DNA of 64,000 nucleotides, taken from the NCBI RefSeq assembly GCF_040363165.1, contig NZ_BSRG01000002.1, positions 248,001-312,000 of the forward strand. The letters are read 5' to 3'. This DNA comes from Thermus sp. LT1-2-5. Its GTDB lineage: Bacteria; Deinococcota; Deinococci; Deinococcales; Thermaceae. This document shows positions 16,858 through 26,416 of the stretch, in pieces. A program made the translations under genes and the position numbers. Below the pieces are notes generated by a model. It ran no database searches, was not told the origin of the DNA, and worked only from the letters and a program-made list of their open reading frames with translations. Numbering within the stretch: the first letter of the stretch is position 1; every line of letters starts with the position of its first letter.

Positions 16858-19452
16858 GTGCGCTGCGAGTGCGGGCACAAAAACCCCCCCGAGGCCCGGT
16901 TCTGCATGGCCTGTGGCCGGGCCCTAGGGGTCATCCTGCCTGAGGAGCGGCGCTTTGTGAGCGTGGTCTTCTTCGACCTGGTGGAGTCCACCCGGGGTTT
17001 CCAGGAAGGCTTGGACGCCGCCTACGCCCGGCTGCAGGAGGCCCTAGAAGGGGCGGCCCGCGCCGCCCGGGCCAAGGGCGGGTTCGTCCACCGCTTCCTG
17101 GGGGACGGGATCCTGGTGCTCTTCGGGGCGCCCAGGGCCAGGGGTCTGGAACCCTGGCGGGCCCTGGAAGCCGCCTTGGACATGGTGCGGGCCTCCCCCT
17201 TCCCCGCCCGGGCCGGGGTGGCCAGCGGGGAGGTGCTCTGGGCCCCCTTGGGTAGCGGCCAAGCGGGGGAGCCCACGGCGGTGGGTAGCCCCGTGGTCCT
17301 GGCGGAGCGGCTCTCCAAACTGGCGGCCCCAGGGGAGGTCCTGGCGGACAGCGCCACCTTGACCCTCGCCAAGGGGGCTAAGGCCGAGTTCTTAGGCCAG
17401 CGGGAAGCCCGGGGCCTGGGATGGGTGGCGGTGCACCGGGTAAGGGCGGTGGAGATGGCCCTGGACCCCAAGGAAGACGCCCTCCTTCGGGAACTGCGCC
17501 AAGCCCTGGCCCACCCCCCCGCCCGGCTCAACCTGGTGGGCCCCCCGGGAAGCGGCAAGAGCCTCCTTTTGGCAAAGTTCTTGGAAAACCCCCCATTTCC
17601 CGTGGCCTTCCTAGAGCGCATGGGCCCAGAAACCCCCCTGCGGGCAAGCCTCCGCCAGGCGGTGGAAGGTGCCTTGGGCGATCCCGAGGCCCTTGTGGCC
17701 AAGGCGGGCCTCCCCCCCAAGCTGGCCCTGGCCTTCCGCTATAGCCTGGGCCTCGAGGCCCGCCCTTCCTGGAGCCGGGAGGCCTTGGAGGGGGCCATCC
17801 TCGAGGCGTGGAAGCGGCTTTTGGCCACCTTGGAGAAACCTCTCCTCATCGTCCTCAAGGACCTCCACGCCCCCGACCGTACCCTGGAGCGCTTCCTTCA
17901 CACCGAGCTTCCCCCAAACGTCGCCCTTTTGGTGGAAAGCCGCCTTCCCCTCTTCGCCCCCACCCTGGCCCTAAAGGGGAGAAAAGCCCCTCCCCTCCTG
18001 GCCCTCCAACCCGCCCTAGACGCCCTGCCCCCGGCGGAGCGGCGGGCCCTTTTGGCCTACGGGGTCTTGGGGGAGGTGCCGGAAGCCTTGGTGCGGGAGC
18101 TGGTGGGCCCTTTCGCCAAGGCGAGGCTCCTTAAGGAAGGGCTTCTGCACGGGGAAACCCCCCTCCCCGAGGTGCGGGAGGCCGCCCTCGCCCTGGTGCC
18201 CGAGGCCACGGCCAAGGCCTGGCACGGGGAAGCCGCCCGCTTCTACCGGGAACGAGGCCATCTAGCCCCGGCTGCCTTCCACCTGGCCCAAGCCGGGAAG
18301 GCCCAGGAGGCCGCCCAAATCCTCCGCTCCCTGGCCCAGGCCGCCTGGCGCCAAGGCCACCCGGAACAGGCCATCCCCCACTACCAGGAAGCCCTCCGGG
18401 TAGCCCCCCCCTCTTGGAAAGGGGCCTTAGCCCAGGAGCTTCAGGATGCCCTCGCCTCCTTAGGCCAAGGGGAGGAGGCCCAGGAGGGCCCGAGGTCCCA
18501 AGACCCCCTCCTCGAGGCCTTTCGGAAGGCAAAAGACCCCTCAGACCTCCTCCCCCTCCTCCCCGGGCTCAAGCCCTACCCCTTGGAGGAGGCCCAGGCC
18601 CGCCTCCTCCTGGCCGGGGCGCTTTGGCGCCGCTTCCAGCCCCAGCGGGCCCTGGAGGTCCTAAGCCCCTTCCACCCCCACCTACCCCCTTCCCTCCACC
18701 TCCACCGCCAAAGCCTCTATGCGGGCCTCCTCATGGACCTGGGCCGCTACGCCGAGGCGGAAGCCCTCCTCAGCCAGGAGGGGGAAGGGGACCCGGAAGC
18801 CCTCACCCGCTTCCGCGTTACCCGGATCCGCCTCCTTTTGGAAACAGGCCGCCTGCCCCAAGCCTTGACGGAGGGGGAGGCATGGTACCAGGAAGCCCCC
18901 CACCCGTGGCTCGCCGCCGCCCTCCTCACCGCCTGGACCCTAAGGGGCCGCTTCCGGGAAGACCTCTTCCAGGAGGCCCTGAAACACCCGGATGGCCGGG
19001 GCCTCGCCGCCTTGGCCCTGGCCCACCACCGCTGGCAAAAAGGCCTTGACCCCGTGCCCCTCCTCAAAGAGGCCCTGCGGGAGGCCCGCCGCCTTTCCAA
19101 CCCCTACGTCCACCACCTGGCCCTCACCTCCTTGGCCCTATACCTCTGGCCTCTGGCCCCCCGGAAGGCCCAGGCCCTTTCCCAGCACCTCCTCTACCAG
19201 ACCCATCGCACGGGCTTCGCCGTGCACCACGAGATAGCCAGGCTCCTCAGGGCCCAGCTCCTTCTGGAAAGGGGGGAACCCGTGGAACACCTCCTAGGGT
19301 TTTCCCCCTCGGTCCCCTTGACCCGAGCCTGGCACGGCCTGTTGGCCGGGGAACCCCCGGGGCGGGAGCTAAGGGGATACGGTATCCTGGGGAGGTGGGT
19401 TCAGCGCCTTTGGCTTGAGCGGGGGATGGGATGGACACGGCGCAAGCGGTAG
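16858..19452 (+). CDS. Zinc-ribbon / class III cyclase-like / AAA ATPase / TPR protein
   Basis: An 864-residue multidomain protein. Residues 3-19 form a zinc ribbon (CECGHKNPPEARFCMAC). Residues 31-190 resemble a class III nucleotidyl cyclase: metal Asp D40 (FFDLVEST) and D83 (FLGDG) are present, but the base-reading Lys is Arg (R79) and the usual transition-state Asn is Val (V147), with R151 kept. A P-loop ATPase follows (GPPGSGKS at 228-235; Walker-B-like LIVLKDLH), then helical repeats to the end. It may be a degenerate sensor/ATPase rather than an active cyclase. It overlaps dnaG by 22 bases. Confidence 0.75.
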   Translation: MRCECGHKNPPEARFCMACGRALGVILPEERRFVSVVFFDLVESTRGFQEGLDAAYARLQEALEGAARAARAKGGFVHRFLGDGILVLFGAPRARGLEPWRALEAALDMVRASPFPARAGVASGEVLWAPLGSGQAGEPTAVGSPVVLAERLSKLAAPGEVLADSATLTLAKGAKAEFLGQREARGLGWVAVHRVRAVEMALDPKEDALLRELRQALAHPPARLNLVGPPGSGKSLLLAKFLENPPFPVAFLERMGPETPLRASLRQAVEGALGDPEALVAKAGLPPKLALAFRYSLGLEARPSWSREALEGAILEAWKRLLATLEKPLLIVLKDLHAPDRTLERFLHTELPPNVALLVESRLPLFAPTLALKGRKAPPLLALQPALDALPPAERRALLAYGVLGEVPEALVRELVGPFAKARLLKEGLLHGETPLPEVREAALALVPEATAKAWHGEAARFYRERGHLAPAAFHLAQAGKAQEAAQILRSLAQAAWRQGHPEQAIPHYQEALRVAPPSWKGALAQELQDALASLGQGEEAQEGPRSQDPLLEAFRKAKDPSDLLPLLPGLKPYPLEEAQARLLLAGALWRRFQPQRALEVLSPFHPHLPPSLHLHRQSLYAGLLMDLGRYAEAEALLSQEGEGDPEALTRFRVTRIRLLLETGRLPQALTEGEAWYQEAPHPWLAAALLTAWTLRGRFREDLFQEALKHPDGRGLAALALAHHRWQKGLDPVPLLKEALREARRLSNPYVHHLALTSLALYLWPLAPRKAQALSQHLLYQTHRTGFAVHHEIARLLRAQLLLERGEPVEHLLGFSPSVPLTRAWHGLLAGEPPGRELRGYGILGRWVQRLWLERGMGWTRRKR

Positions 19453-21164
19453 AGGCCATCAAGCGCCGCCTCTCCTTGAAGGAGGTGGTTTCCCGCTACG
19501 TGGCCCTAAAGCCCGCGGGCCGGGGGCGGTGGAAAGGCCTTTGCCCCTTCCACCAGGAAAAAACCCCTTCCTTTTACGTAGATGAGGAAAAAGGCCTTTT
19601 CCACTGCTTTGGCTGCAAGGCGGGTGGGGATCTTTTCGCCTTCGTGGAGCGCATAGAGGGGTTGGATTTCCCCACGGCCCTGGAGCGCTTGGCGGAGGAG
19701 GCCGGGGTAGAGCTTCCGCAAAAGCCGGGCGGCCCACAAAACCGCAAGGAACTCCTGGAGGTCCTGCGCCTGGCCCAGGCCTACTTCCAGGAAGGCCTCG
19801 TCGCCTCAGAGGAGGCCAAAAGCTACCTGCAACGCCGGGGCCTCCGCGAGGACAGCGTGGCCCGCTTCGGTCTGGGCTACGCCCCGGCCAAGGCGGACGG
19901 CCTCCTCACCTATCTGGTGCGCCACGGGGTTAGCCCGGAGGAGGGCCTGAAGGCAGGGGTGCTGGCGGAAAAGGAGGGGCGCTTTTTTGACCGCTTCCGC
20001 CACCGCATCACCTTCCCCATCAAGGACCATCTGGGCCGCATCGTGGCCTTCACGGGCAGGGCCCTGGGGGACGAAACCCCCAAGTACCTCAACTCCCCGG
20101 AAACCCCCCTTTTCCGCAAGCGGGAAGTCCTCTTCGCCTACCCCGAGGCCAAGGCCAGGCTCCGGGAAGGGCGGGCCATCGTGGTGGAGGGGCTTTTTGA
20201 CGCCATCGCCCTGCACCAGATGGGCTTTGGGGAAACCGTGGCCGCACTGGGTTCTGGCCTTTCCGAGGAACAGGCCAGGCTCCTAAAGGCCCAGGAGGTG
20301 CGGGAGGTCTACCTGGCCTTTGACGCCGACGAGGCGGGGCAGAAGGCGGCCTTGCAGAGCCTGGACCTGGAGATGGCGCGGCAGTTTCTCTTTTACGCCG
20401 TGCGCCTGCCCGCAAAGGACCCCGGGGAGCTCCTCCTTTGGGAAGATGGCCCGGCCCGCTTCCAAAAGGCCTTGGAGGTGGCGCTTCCCGAGGTGGAGTT
20501 CCGCTTCCAGGAAGCCGCCAAGGGCCTGGACCTCACCCGGCCCGAGCACAAGCGGAAGGTCCTCGAGGCCCTCACCCCCAGGATGCTCGCCCCCGAGCCC
20601 TTCGACCCCGTAGCCGAACGGCTAAAAGCCCTGGTGGTGGAGCGCCTCGGCCTCTCCCCCAGGCAGTTGGAAGAGTACCTGGCAAGCCGCAAACGGGGCC
20701 GGCCCGCCCCGCCCCCGCCCCCCAAGGCCGAGCCCAAGGACCGGGCCCTCCTCCTGGAGCTAGACGTCATGGCCCTCCTTCTTTCCCTTCCCGAGGAGCG
20801 CTTTTTGGACTGGGTCCTCTACGTTTCCGACCACGTCTGGCCCCCAGCAGGCTCCCTCCTCGCCGAGTTCTTGGACCTGGCCCGGCGGGAACCCCGGCGG
20901 GACTACCTGAGGCAGGTGCTAAGCCGCAAGGAGGCGGGGGGGCTCTTTTTGGAAAAGCTCATGATGGCCCCGCCCCTAGAAGAACCCCGCTTCCCCGAGG
21001 TAATGGAGAAGACCCTCGCCCGCTTGCGGGAAGCCTACTACCTGGAAAGGCGGGCCAAGCTCAAGGCCCTTTTGGCCCAGGAACCTCGGCTGGAGCTCCT
21101 TAAGGAAATCCAGGAGCTGGACCAGGCCATAGAGGCCGAGCGGCGCATCTACCGGGGGCTATAG
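19431..21164 (+). CDS. dnaG: DNA primase
   Basis: A 577-residue DnaG that lays RNA primers at the replication fork with DnaB helicase. The zinc-binding domain has [20 protein letters not shown] and CFGC (about residues 37-65), the polymerase core [24 protein letters not shown], and the Toprim motifs [13 protein letters not shown] and [13 protein letters not shown] (catalytic Glu and DxD). The C-terminal helicase-binding part is shorter and divergent. In many bacteria dnaG and the primary sigma factor are adjacent; here sigA is about 4 kb downstream with mdh, lysC and rsmC between. The ATG lies within the end of the upstream gene. Confidence 0.95.
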   Translation: MDTAQAVEAIKRRLSLKEVVSRYVALKPAGRGRWKGLCPFHQEKTPSFYVDEEKGLFHCFGCKAGGDLFAFVERIEGLDFPTALERLAEEAGVELPQKPGGPQNRKELLEVLRLAQAYFQEGLVASEEAKSYLQRRGLREDSVARFGLGYAPAKADGLLTYLVRHGVSPEEGLKAGVLAEKEGRFFDRFRHRITFPIKDHLGRIVAFTGRALGDETPKYLNSPETPLFRKREVLFAYPEAKARLREGRAIVVEGLFDAIALHQMGFGETVAALGSGLSEEQARLLKAQEVREVYLAFDADEAGQKAALQSLDLEMARQFLFYAVRLPAKDPGELLLWEDGPARFQKALEVALPEVEFRFQEAAKGLDLTRPEHKRKVLEALTPRMLAPEPFDPVAERLKALVVERLGLSPRQLEEYLASRKRGRPAPPPPPKAEPKDRALLLELDVMALLLSLPEERFLDWVLYVSDHVWPPAGSLLAEFLDLARREPRRDYLRQVLSRKEAGGLFLEKLMMAPPLEEPRFPEVMEKTLARLREAYYLERRAKLKALLAQEPRLELLKEIQELDQAIEAERRIYRGL

Positions 21165-21168
21165 GGGG

Positions 21169-21174
21169 TAAAAT
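21169..21174 (+). promoter_or_regulatory. Candidate -10 (TAAAAT) for mdh
   Basis: TAAAAT lies 4 bases after the dnaG stop in a short AT-rich patch; a leader of about 25 nt would then carry the AAAGGAGG (21193-21200) before the ATG at 21206. No clear -35. Confidence 0.45.
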
Positions 21175-21205
21175 GCCCCTGGGCGTGGGCCCAAAGGAGG
21201 TACGC

Positions 21206-22189
21206 ATGAAAAGCCCCGTTCGCGTGGCGGTCACTGGCGCCGCAGGTCAGATCGGCTATAGCCTCCTCTTCCGCATCGCCGCGGGGGAGATGCTGGGCAA
21301 GGACCAGCCCATCATCCTGCAGCTTCTGGAAATCCCCCAAGCCCTGAGAGCCCTGGAGGGGGTCATCATGGAGCTGGAGGACTGCGCCTTCCCGCTTTTG
21401 GCCGGGGTGGTGGCCACCGACGACCCCAAGGTGGCCTTCAAGGACGCAGACTACGCCCTTCTGGTGGGGGCGGCCCCCCGCAAGGCGGGCATGGAGCGGC
21501 GCGACCTCCTGGAGATGAACGGCAAGATCTTCACCGAGCAGGGCCGGGCCCTGGCGGAGGTGGCCAAGAAGGAGGTGAAGGTGCTGGTGGTGGGGAACCC
21601 GGCCAACACCAACGCCCTCATCGCCTACAAGAACGCCCCGGGCCTAAACCCCCGGAACTTCACCGCCATGACCCGCCTGGACCACAACCGGGCTAAGGCC
21701 CAGCTGGCCAAGAAGACCGGGGTGCCTGTGGACCGGATCCGCCGGATTACGGTTTGGGGCAACCACTCCTCCACCATGTTCCCCGACCTCTTCCACGCCG
21801 AGGTGGAGGGCAGGCCCGCCCTGGAGCTTGTGGACATGGAGTGGTACGAGAAGGAGTTCATCCCCACCGTGGCCGGGCGGGGTGCCGCCATCATCCAGGC
21901 CCGGGGAGCTTCCAGCGCCGCCAGCGCCGCCAACGCCGCCATTGAGCACATCCGCGACTGGGCCTTGGGCACCCCGGAAGGGGACTGGGTGTCCATGGCC
22001 GTGCCCTCCCAAGGGGAGTACGGCATCCCCGAGGGCATCGTCTACTCCTTCCCCGTGACCGCCAAGGACGGGGAGTACCGCATCGTGGAGGGTCTGGAGG
22101 TGAACGCCTTCGCCCGCAAGCGCATGGAGATCACGGCGCAAGAACTCCTAGACGAGATGGCGCAGGTGAAGGCCCTTGGCCTCATCTAG
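21206..22189 (+). CDS. mdh: Malate dehydrogenase
   Basis: A 327-residue NAD-dependent malate dehydrogenase of the citric acid cycle, interconverting malate and oxaloacetate. The NAD fold [18 protein letters not shown] opens the protein; the catalytic pair is in [10 protein letters not shown] (Asp) and [11 protein letters not shown] (His), and substrate Arg residues lie in [13 protein letters not shown]. The start [11 protein letters not shown] is chosen over an upstream ATG because it follows a strong Shine-Dalgarno and gives the known Thermus length. It converges on the phosphoribosyltransferase gene with 6 bases between. Confidence 0.97.
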   Translation: MKSPVRVAVTGAAGQIGYSLLFRIAAGEMLGKDQPIILQLLEIPQALRALEGVIMELEDCAFPLLAGVVATDDPKVAFKDADYALLVGAAPRKAGMERRDLLEMNGKIFTEQGRALAEVAKKEVKVLVVGNPANTNALIAYKNAPGLNPRNFTAMTRLDHNRAKAQLAKKTGVPVDRIRRITVWGNHSSTMFPDLFHAEVEGRPALELVDMEWYEKEFIPTVAGRGAAIIQARGASSAASAANAAIEHIRDWALGTPEGDWVSMAVPSQGEYGIPEGIVYSFPVTAKDGEYRIVEGLEVNAFARKRMEITAQELLDEMAQVKALGLI

Positions 22190-22195
22190 GGCCTT

Positions 22196-22651
22196 CTAGC
22201 GCCAGACCTCGGGGGCCCAGGGGTAGACCACCCAGGCCCCCGTTTCCTTGGCGTAGAAATCGGAGCGGTCCGGCACCCGGTTGCGCTCGAGCTTGAAGTG
22301 CAAGGTGGCCACCACCGGCACCCCACCCGCCTTTTGGATGCGGGCCTTCACGGCGTAGGCGGTGCGCCCCGAGTCCCAGACATCGTCCACCAAGACCCGC
22401 TTACCCATGAGGAGGGAATCCTCGGGGAACTGGAGGAAAACGGGCTCGGGCAGGGTTTCCTCCCCCTCTTTGTAGAACATCACCGCCGCGGTGAGGATGT
22501 TACGGGCAGAAAGGGCCTGGGCCAGGAGGGCGGCGGGGATGAGGCCCCCCCGGGCGATGCCCAGGAGGAGGTCAAAGGGCTCCTCCCGAAGACGCTCCGC
22601 CAGGGAACGCACCAGGCGCAAAAGCTCTTCCCAGGAGAGGGTTTCCCTCAT
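22196..22651 (-). CDS. Phosphoribosyltransferase (purine type)
   Basis: A 151-residue type I phosphoribosyltransferase. The PRPP-binding signature is VLVDDVWDSGRTAYAV and an N-terminal DLLLGIARGGLIPAALLA matches xanthine/hypoxanthine PRTs of the Gpt group. It likely salvages a purine base onto PRPP, though some small relatives are regulatory. Its ATG overlaps the lysC stop as ATGA, so it is translated from the lysC message; no metabolic reason for that pairing is obvious. Confidence 0.8.
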   Translation of the reverse strand: MRETLSWEELLRLVRSLAERLREEPFDLLLGIARGGLIPAALLAQALSARNILTAAVMFYKEGEETLPEPVFLQFPEDSLLMGKRVLVDDVWDSGRTAYAVKARIQKAGGVPVVATLHFKLERNRVPDRSDFYAKETGAWVVYPWAPEVWR

Positions 22652-23136
22652 CAGGGCCTGTCCAGCTCAAAGGCCTGGTGCACGGCGCGCAAGGCGGCCT
22701 CGGCATGCTCGGCGGGGATGATGACGGAAATCCGCACCTCGCTGGTGGCGATCATCTCGATGTTGGCCCCGGTGGAGGCCACCGCCTGGAACATCTTGGC
22801 GGGGATCTCCGGGGCGGAGGCGAGCCCCACCCCCACGATGGACACCTTGGCGATGTCGGGCCTCAGGATGGCCTCGCCCCCAATCTCGGCCAAGACCGGC
22901 TCCAGGGCCTCCAGGGCCTCCTGAGCGAAATCCTTCTTGACCGTGAAGGCCATCTGCTGCCTCGAGGGGTCGTGGCCGGGCACCCCCTGGATGATCATGT
23001 CCACGGCGATGCCCCGCTCCGCTAAGGCCTGGAAGACCTTGGCGGCGATGCCCGGCTGGTCGGGAATGCCGATAAGCCCAATCTGGGCGTGGTCCAGGTC
23101 CAAGGCCGCGCCCGTCACCACCTTGCCCATCTCCAT
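22651..23136 (-). CDS. Aspartate kinase beta subunit (in-frame internal start)
   Basis: An internal ATG at 23136 (residue 245 of the alpha chain, MEMGKVVTGAALDL) is preceded by AAGGAGGTCAAC, a strong Shine-Dalgarno within the coding sequence. It would give a 161-residue ACT-domain protein, the size known for the regulatory beta subunit of Thermus aspartokinase (alpha2-beta2). Known for the family; expression here is inferred. Confidence 0.8.
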   Translation of the reverse strand: MEMGKVVTGAALDLDHAQIGLIGIPDQPGIAAKVFQALAERGIAVDMIIQGVPGHDPSRQQMAFTVKKDFAQEALEALEPVLAEIGGEAILRPDIAKVSIVGVGLASAPEIPAKMFQAVASTGANIEMIATSEVRISVIIPAEHAEAALRAVHQAFELDRP

Positions 23137-23868
23137 GTTGACCTCCTTCACCAGGGTACCGGGGTTATAGGAGAAGCTGCTGCGCACGTGAAGCACCACC
23201 CCATAGCGCTTGGCGTAGTAGACCGCCCGGGGATGGAGCACCCTGGCCCCCAGGGCCGCCATCTCCAGCATCTGGTCGTAGCCGATGACCTCCAGTTTCC
23301 TCGCCTCGGGGATCAGGTGGGGATCGGTGGTGTAGACCCCTTCCGTGTCCGTGTAGATCTCGCACTCCTTGGCCCCCAAGGCGGCGGCGATGGCCACGGC
23401 GGTGGTGTCCGAACCGCCCCGGCCCAGGGTGGTGATCTCCCCTTGCGGGGTGGTGCCCATGAAGCCGGCAATCACCGCCACGTAGCCTTGGTCCATGGCC
23501 TCTTGGATGCGCCTGGGGTCCACCTCGAGGATGCGGGCGTCGCCATAGCGGCCGTCTGTGGTGATGCCGATCTGGTGCTGGACAAACCCCTTAGCGGGGA
23601 TGCCCATGGCCCAAAGCTGCATGGAGAGAAGGGCCACGGACACCTGCTCCCCTGTGGTGGTGAGGAGGTCCAACTCGCGAAAAGGAGGTCTCGGGTTCAC
23701 CCGCTTGGCCAGGGCGATGAGCTCGTCCGTGGTGTGCCCCATGGCCGAAACCACCACCGCAAGTTTATGCCCCTTCTCCCGATAATGGGCGATGCGCTGG
23801 GCTACTTTGTGGATGCGCTCCAGGTCGCCCACGGAGGTGCCGCCGTACTTTTGTACCACCAGGGCCAC
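22651..23868 (-). CDS. lysC: Aspartate kinase, alpha subunit
   Basis: A 405-residue aspartokinase phosphorylating aspartate for lysine/threonine/methionine synthesis. The N-terminal VVQKYGGTSVGDLERI and the VSAMGHTTDELIALA and TLGRGGSDTTAVAIAAAL motifs form the kinase domain; the last 160 residues carry two ACT domains for feedback. Translation starts at GTG with GGAAGGAGG upstream. In T. flavus the same gene encodes a second, shorter beta subunit from an internal start, and the same arrangement is visible here. Confidence 0.95.
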   Translation of the reverse strand: MALVVQKYGGTSVGDLERIHKVAQRIAHYREKGHKLAVVVSAMGHTTDELIALAKRVNPRPPFRELDLLTTTGEQVSVALLSMQLWAMGIPAKGFVQHQIGITTDGRYGDARILEVDPRRIQEAMDQGYVAVIAGFMGTTPQGEITTLGRGGSDTTAVAIAAALGAKECEIYTDTEGVYTTDPHLIPEARKLEVIGYDQMLEMAALGARVLHPRAVYYAKRYGVVLHVRSSFSYNPGTLVKEVNMEMGKVVTGAALDLDHAQIGLIGIPDQPGIAAKVFQALAERGIAVDMIIQGVPGHDPSRQQMAFTVKKDFAQEALEALEPVLAEIGGEAILRPDIAKVSIVGVGLASAPEIPAKMFQAVASTGANIEMIATSEVRISVIIPAEHAEAALRAVHQAFELDRP

Positions 23869-23907
23869 GCTCGCCTCCTTCCCGCCCCAGGGGCGGTTTG
23901 AAGAGGA

Positions 23908-23916
23908 ATACTATCA
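23908..23916 (-). promoter_or_regulatory. Extended -10 promoter for lysC
   Basis: Minus strand TGATAGTAT: TAGTAT (23913 to 23908) with an upstream TGA, an extended -10. The predicted leader of about 33 nt holds the palindrome CCGCCCC-T-GGGGCGG before the Shine-Dalgarno. Confidence 0.5.
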
Positions 23917-23956
23917 CATTTGCCCTTCCTCCCCAAGCCCCGTATCCTGAAAAGAC

Positions 23957-25078
23957 GTGAGCCTGACCCTAAAGGCCTACCACCGCCTTACCCCCCTGCC
24001 CCGGGAGGGCGGCCTTCTTTACGTGAAACCGGGCGCGCGGGGCTACCGGGACCCGGTCTACGACGCCTTGCAAAAGGCGGTGGCCCCCTTTGGGAAGCGC
24101 GCCTTGGACCTGAACCCCGGCGTGGGCTGGGCCAGCCTCCCCCTGGAGGGGAAGATGGAGGTGGAACGGCTGGAAACCTCCCGGGCCGCTTTCCGCTGCC
24201 TAGCGGAAAGCGGCCTAAAAGCGCGCCTCGCCCCCCCGTGGGAAGCGGAGGAAGGGGCTTACGACCTGGTGGTCCTGGCCCTACCCGCAGGCCGGGGCAC
24301 GGCCTACGTGGAGGCCAGCTTGGTGGCGGCCGCCAGGGCCTTGCGCCTTGGAGGAAGGATGTACCTGGCGGGGGACAAGAACAAGGGCTTTGAGCGCTAC
24401 TTCAAGGAGGCCAAGCAGCTCCTGGGGTACGGGGAGGTGGTGGGGCGGGAAGGCCCTGTGCGGGTAGCCCTCTTGGAGAAGGAGAAGGAGGCCCCACCCC
24501 TGCCTCCCCTTTGGCGAAGCTTCCCAGCGCAAATCCTGGGGGAAACCTTCACCTTTTTCCACCTTCCCGGGGTCTTCTCCGCGGGCAAGGTGGACCCCGC
24601 TTCCCTGTTGCTCCTGGAAGCCCTGGGCCCAGAGGAGGTGCGGGGCAAGCGGGTGTTGGACCTGGGGGCAGGCTACGGGGCCCTCACCCTGCCCCTGGCC
24701 CGATGGGGAGGCAAGGTGACCGCGGTGGAGGACGATCTGGTTTCCGTGCTCTCTTTAGAGCGGAGCCTGGCGGAAAACCACCTCTCGGCCCGGGTCCTGC
24801 ACTCGGATGTGGACGAGGCCTTGACGGAAGGCGAGGAGTTTGACATCATAGTGACGAACCCCCCCTTTCACGTGGGGGGTGCGGTCATCCTGGATGTGGC
24901 CCAGGCGTTCGTGGAAGCGGCGGCGGCCCGGCTAGCGCCGGGCGGTGGGTTTTTCCTGGTGGCTAACCCCTTTCTCAAGTACGAGCCCTTGCTGGAGGAA
25001 CGTTTCGGCGCCTTCAAAACCCTCTTGGTGAGGGAGTACAAGGTGCTTTACGCAAAAAAGGAGGGAGGACGGCGTTGA
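23957..25078 (+). CDS. rsmC: 16S rRNA m2G methyltransferase RsmC type
   Basis: A 373-residue two-domain methyltransferase. The N-terminal half is a degenerate Rossmann domain ([15 protein letters not shown]); the C-terminal half is active, with [16 protein letters not shown] for SAM binding and the catalytic [14 protein letters not shown] (NPPF, methylation of an exocyclic amine). T. thermophilus RsmC modifies G1207 of 16S rRNA. GTG start, preceded 8 nt upstream by TATCCT (23943-23948), a possible leaderless promoter. The stop overlaps the TTG start of sigA. Confidence 0.88.
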   Translation: MSLTLKAYHRLTPLPREGGLLYVKPGARGYRDPVYDALQKAVAPFGKRALDLNPGVGWASLPLEGKMEVERLETSRAAFRCLAESGLKARLAPPWEAEEGAYDLVVLALPAGRGTAYVEASLVAAARALRLGGRMYLAGDKNKGFERYFKEAKQLLGYGEVVGREGPVRVALLEKEKEAPPLPPLWRSFPAQILGETFTFFHLPGVFSAGKVDPASLLLLEALGPEEVRGKRVLDLGAGYGALTLPLARWGGKVTAVEDDLVSVLSLERSLAENHLSARVLHSDVDEALTEGEEFDIIVTNPPFHVGGAVILDVAQAFVEAAAARLAPGGGFFLVANPFLKYEPLLEERFGAFKTLLVREYKVLYAKKEGGRR

Positions 25079-26388
25079 AAAAGGCCAAGACCAAGAAGAC
25101 GAAGGTAGAGGAAATCGAGGCCAAGGACACCCTCACCGCCTTAGAAGCCCTTCCCGAGGCGGAGGCCCCGGCGGAGGACCTCGCCGACCTCCCCGACCCC
25201 GACCCTGAGCTCCTGGAAGCCGAGGGGGACCTGGCCCTTTTGGACGAGGGGCTGGACCTGGACGCTGACCTCCTCCTCCCCGAGGCGGAGGGCGAGGAGG
25301 TCTTTGAGGAGGCGGAGGAGGAGCTCGCCCTTCCCAAGGTTTCCACCTCCGACCCCGTGCGCCAGTACCTGCACGAGATTGGGCAGGTGCCCCTCCTCAC
25401 CCTCGAGGAGGAGATCGAGCTGGCCAGGAAGGTGGAGGAGGGGATGGAGGCCATTAAGAAGCTCTCCGAGGCCACGGGGCTGGACCAGGACCTCATCCGG
25501 GAGGTGGTGCGGGCCAAGATCCTGGGCACCGCCCGTATCCAGGAAATCCCGGGCCTCAAGGGCAGGCTGGACCCTAAGACGGTGGAGGAGGTGGACCAGA
25601 AGCTCAAAAGCCTCCCCAAGGAGCTCAAGCGCTACCTGCACATCGCCCGGGAAGGGGAGGCGGCGCGGCAGCACCTCATCGAGGCCAACCTGCGCCTGGT
25701 GGTCTCCATCGCCAAGAAGTACACCGGGCGGGGGCTATCCTTCCTGGACTTGATCCAGGAAGGTAACCAGGGCCTCATCCGGGCGGTGGAGAAGTTTGAG
25801 TACAAGCGCCGCTTCAAGTTCTCCACCTACGCCACCTGGTGGATCCGCCAGGCCATCAACCGGGCCATCGCCGACCAGGCCCGGACCATCCGCATCCCGG
25901 TCCACATGGTGGAAACCATCAACAAGCTCTCCCGCACCGCAAGGCAGCTACAGCAGGAGCTGGGCCGGGAGCCCACCTACGAGGAGATCGCCGAGGCCAT
26001 GGGTCCGGGCTGGGACGCCAAGCGGGTGGAGGAAACCCTGAAAATCGCCCAGGAACCCGTGTCCCTGGAAACCCCCATTGGGGACGAGAAGGATAGCTTC
26101 TACGGCGACTTCATCCCCGATGAGCACCTCCCCTCCCCCGTGGAGGCGGCGGCGCAAAGCCTCCTCTCCGAGGAGCTGGAAAAGGCCCTCTCCAAGCTCT
26201 CCGAGCGGGAGGCCATGGTGCTCAAGCTCCGCAAAGGGCTCATCGACGGCCGGGAGCACACCCTAGAGGAGGTAGGGGCCTTCTTCGGCGTGACCCGGGA
26301 ACGGATCCGCCAGATTGAGAACAAGGCCCTAAGGAAGCTCAAGTACCACGAGTCCCGTACGCGGAAGCTCCGGGACTTCCTGGACTAA
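25075..26388 (+). CDS. sigA: Primary RNA polymerase sigma factor
   Basis: A 437-residue sigma-70 group 1 factor. A Lys-rich start (KKAKTKKTK) and a highly acidic region 1.1 (to about residue 85) precede [18 protein letters not shown] (region 1.2), [30 protein letters not shown] and [17 protein letters not shown] (regions 2.1-2.4), and region 4 with [18 protein letters not shown]. It recognises TTGACA/TATAAT-like promoters such as those at 3085 and 4423. The TTG start follows GGAGGGAGG and overlaps the rsmC stop by 4 bases. The acidic N-terminus differs from that of T. aquaticus as I recall it. Confidence 0.96.
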   Translation: MKKAKTKKTKVEEIEAKDTLTALEALPEAEAPAEDLADLPDPDPELLEAEGDLALLDEGLDLDADLLLPEAEGEEVFEEAEEELALPKVSTSDPVRQYLHEIGQVPLLTLEEEIELARKVEEGMEAIKKLSEATGLDQDLIREVVRAKILGTARIQEIPGLKGRLDPKTVEEVDQKLKSLPKELKRYLHIAREGEAARQHLIEANLRLVVSIAKKYTGRGLSFLDLIQEGNQGLIRAVEKFEYKRRFKFSTYATWWIRQAINRAIADQARTIRIPVHMVETINKLSRTARQLQQELGREPTYEEIAEAMGPGWDAKRVEETLKIAQEPVSLETPIGDEKDSFYGDFIPDEHLPSPVEAAAQSLLSEELEKALSKLSEREAMVLKLRKGLIDGREHTLEEVGAFFGVTRERIRQIENKALRKLKYHESRTRKLRDFLD

Positions 26389-26394
26389 GCCGCT

Positions 26395-26414
26395 GGCCCC
26401 GCCTGGGGCCCTTT
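26395..26414 (+). terminator. Terminator after sigA
   Basis: GGCCCC (26395-26400), GCCT loop, GGGGCC (26405-26410) then CTTTT. The T-run ends 2 bases before the next ATG (26417), so it may be a partial stop between sigA and the transporter. Confidence 0.5.
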
Positions 26415-26416
26415 TC

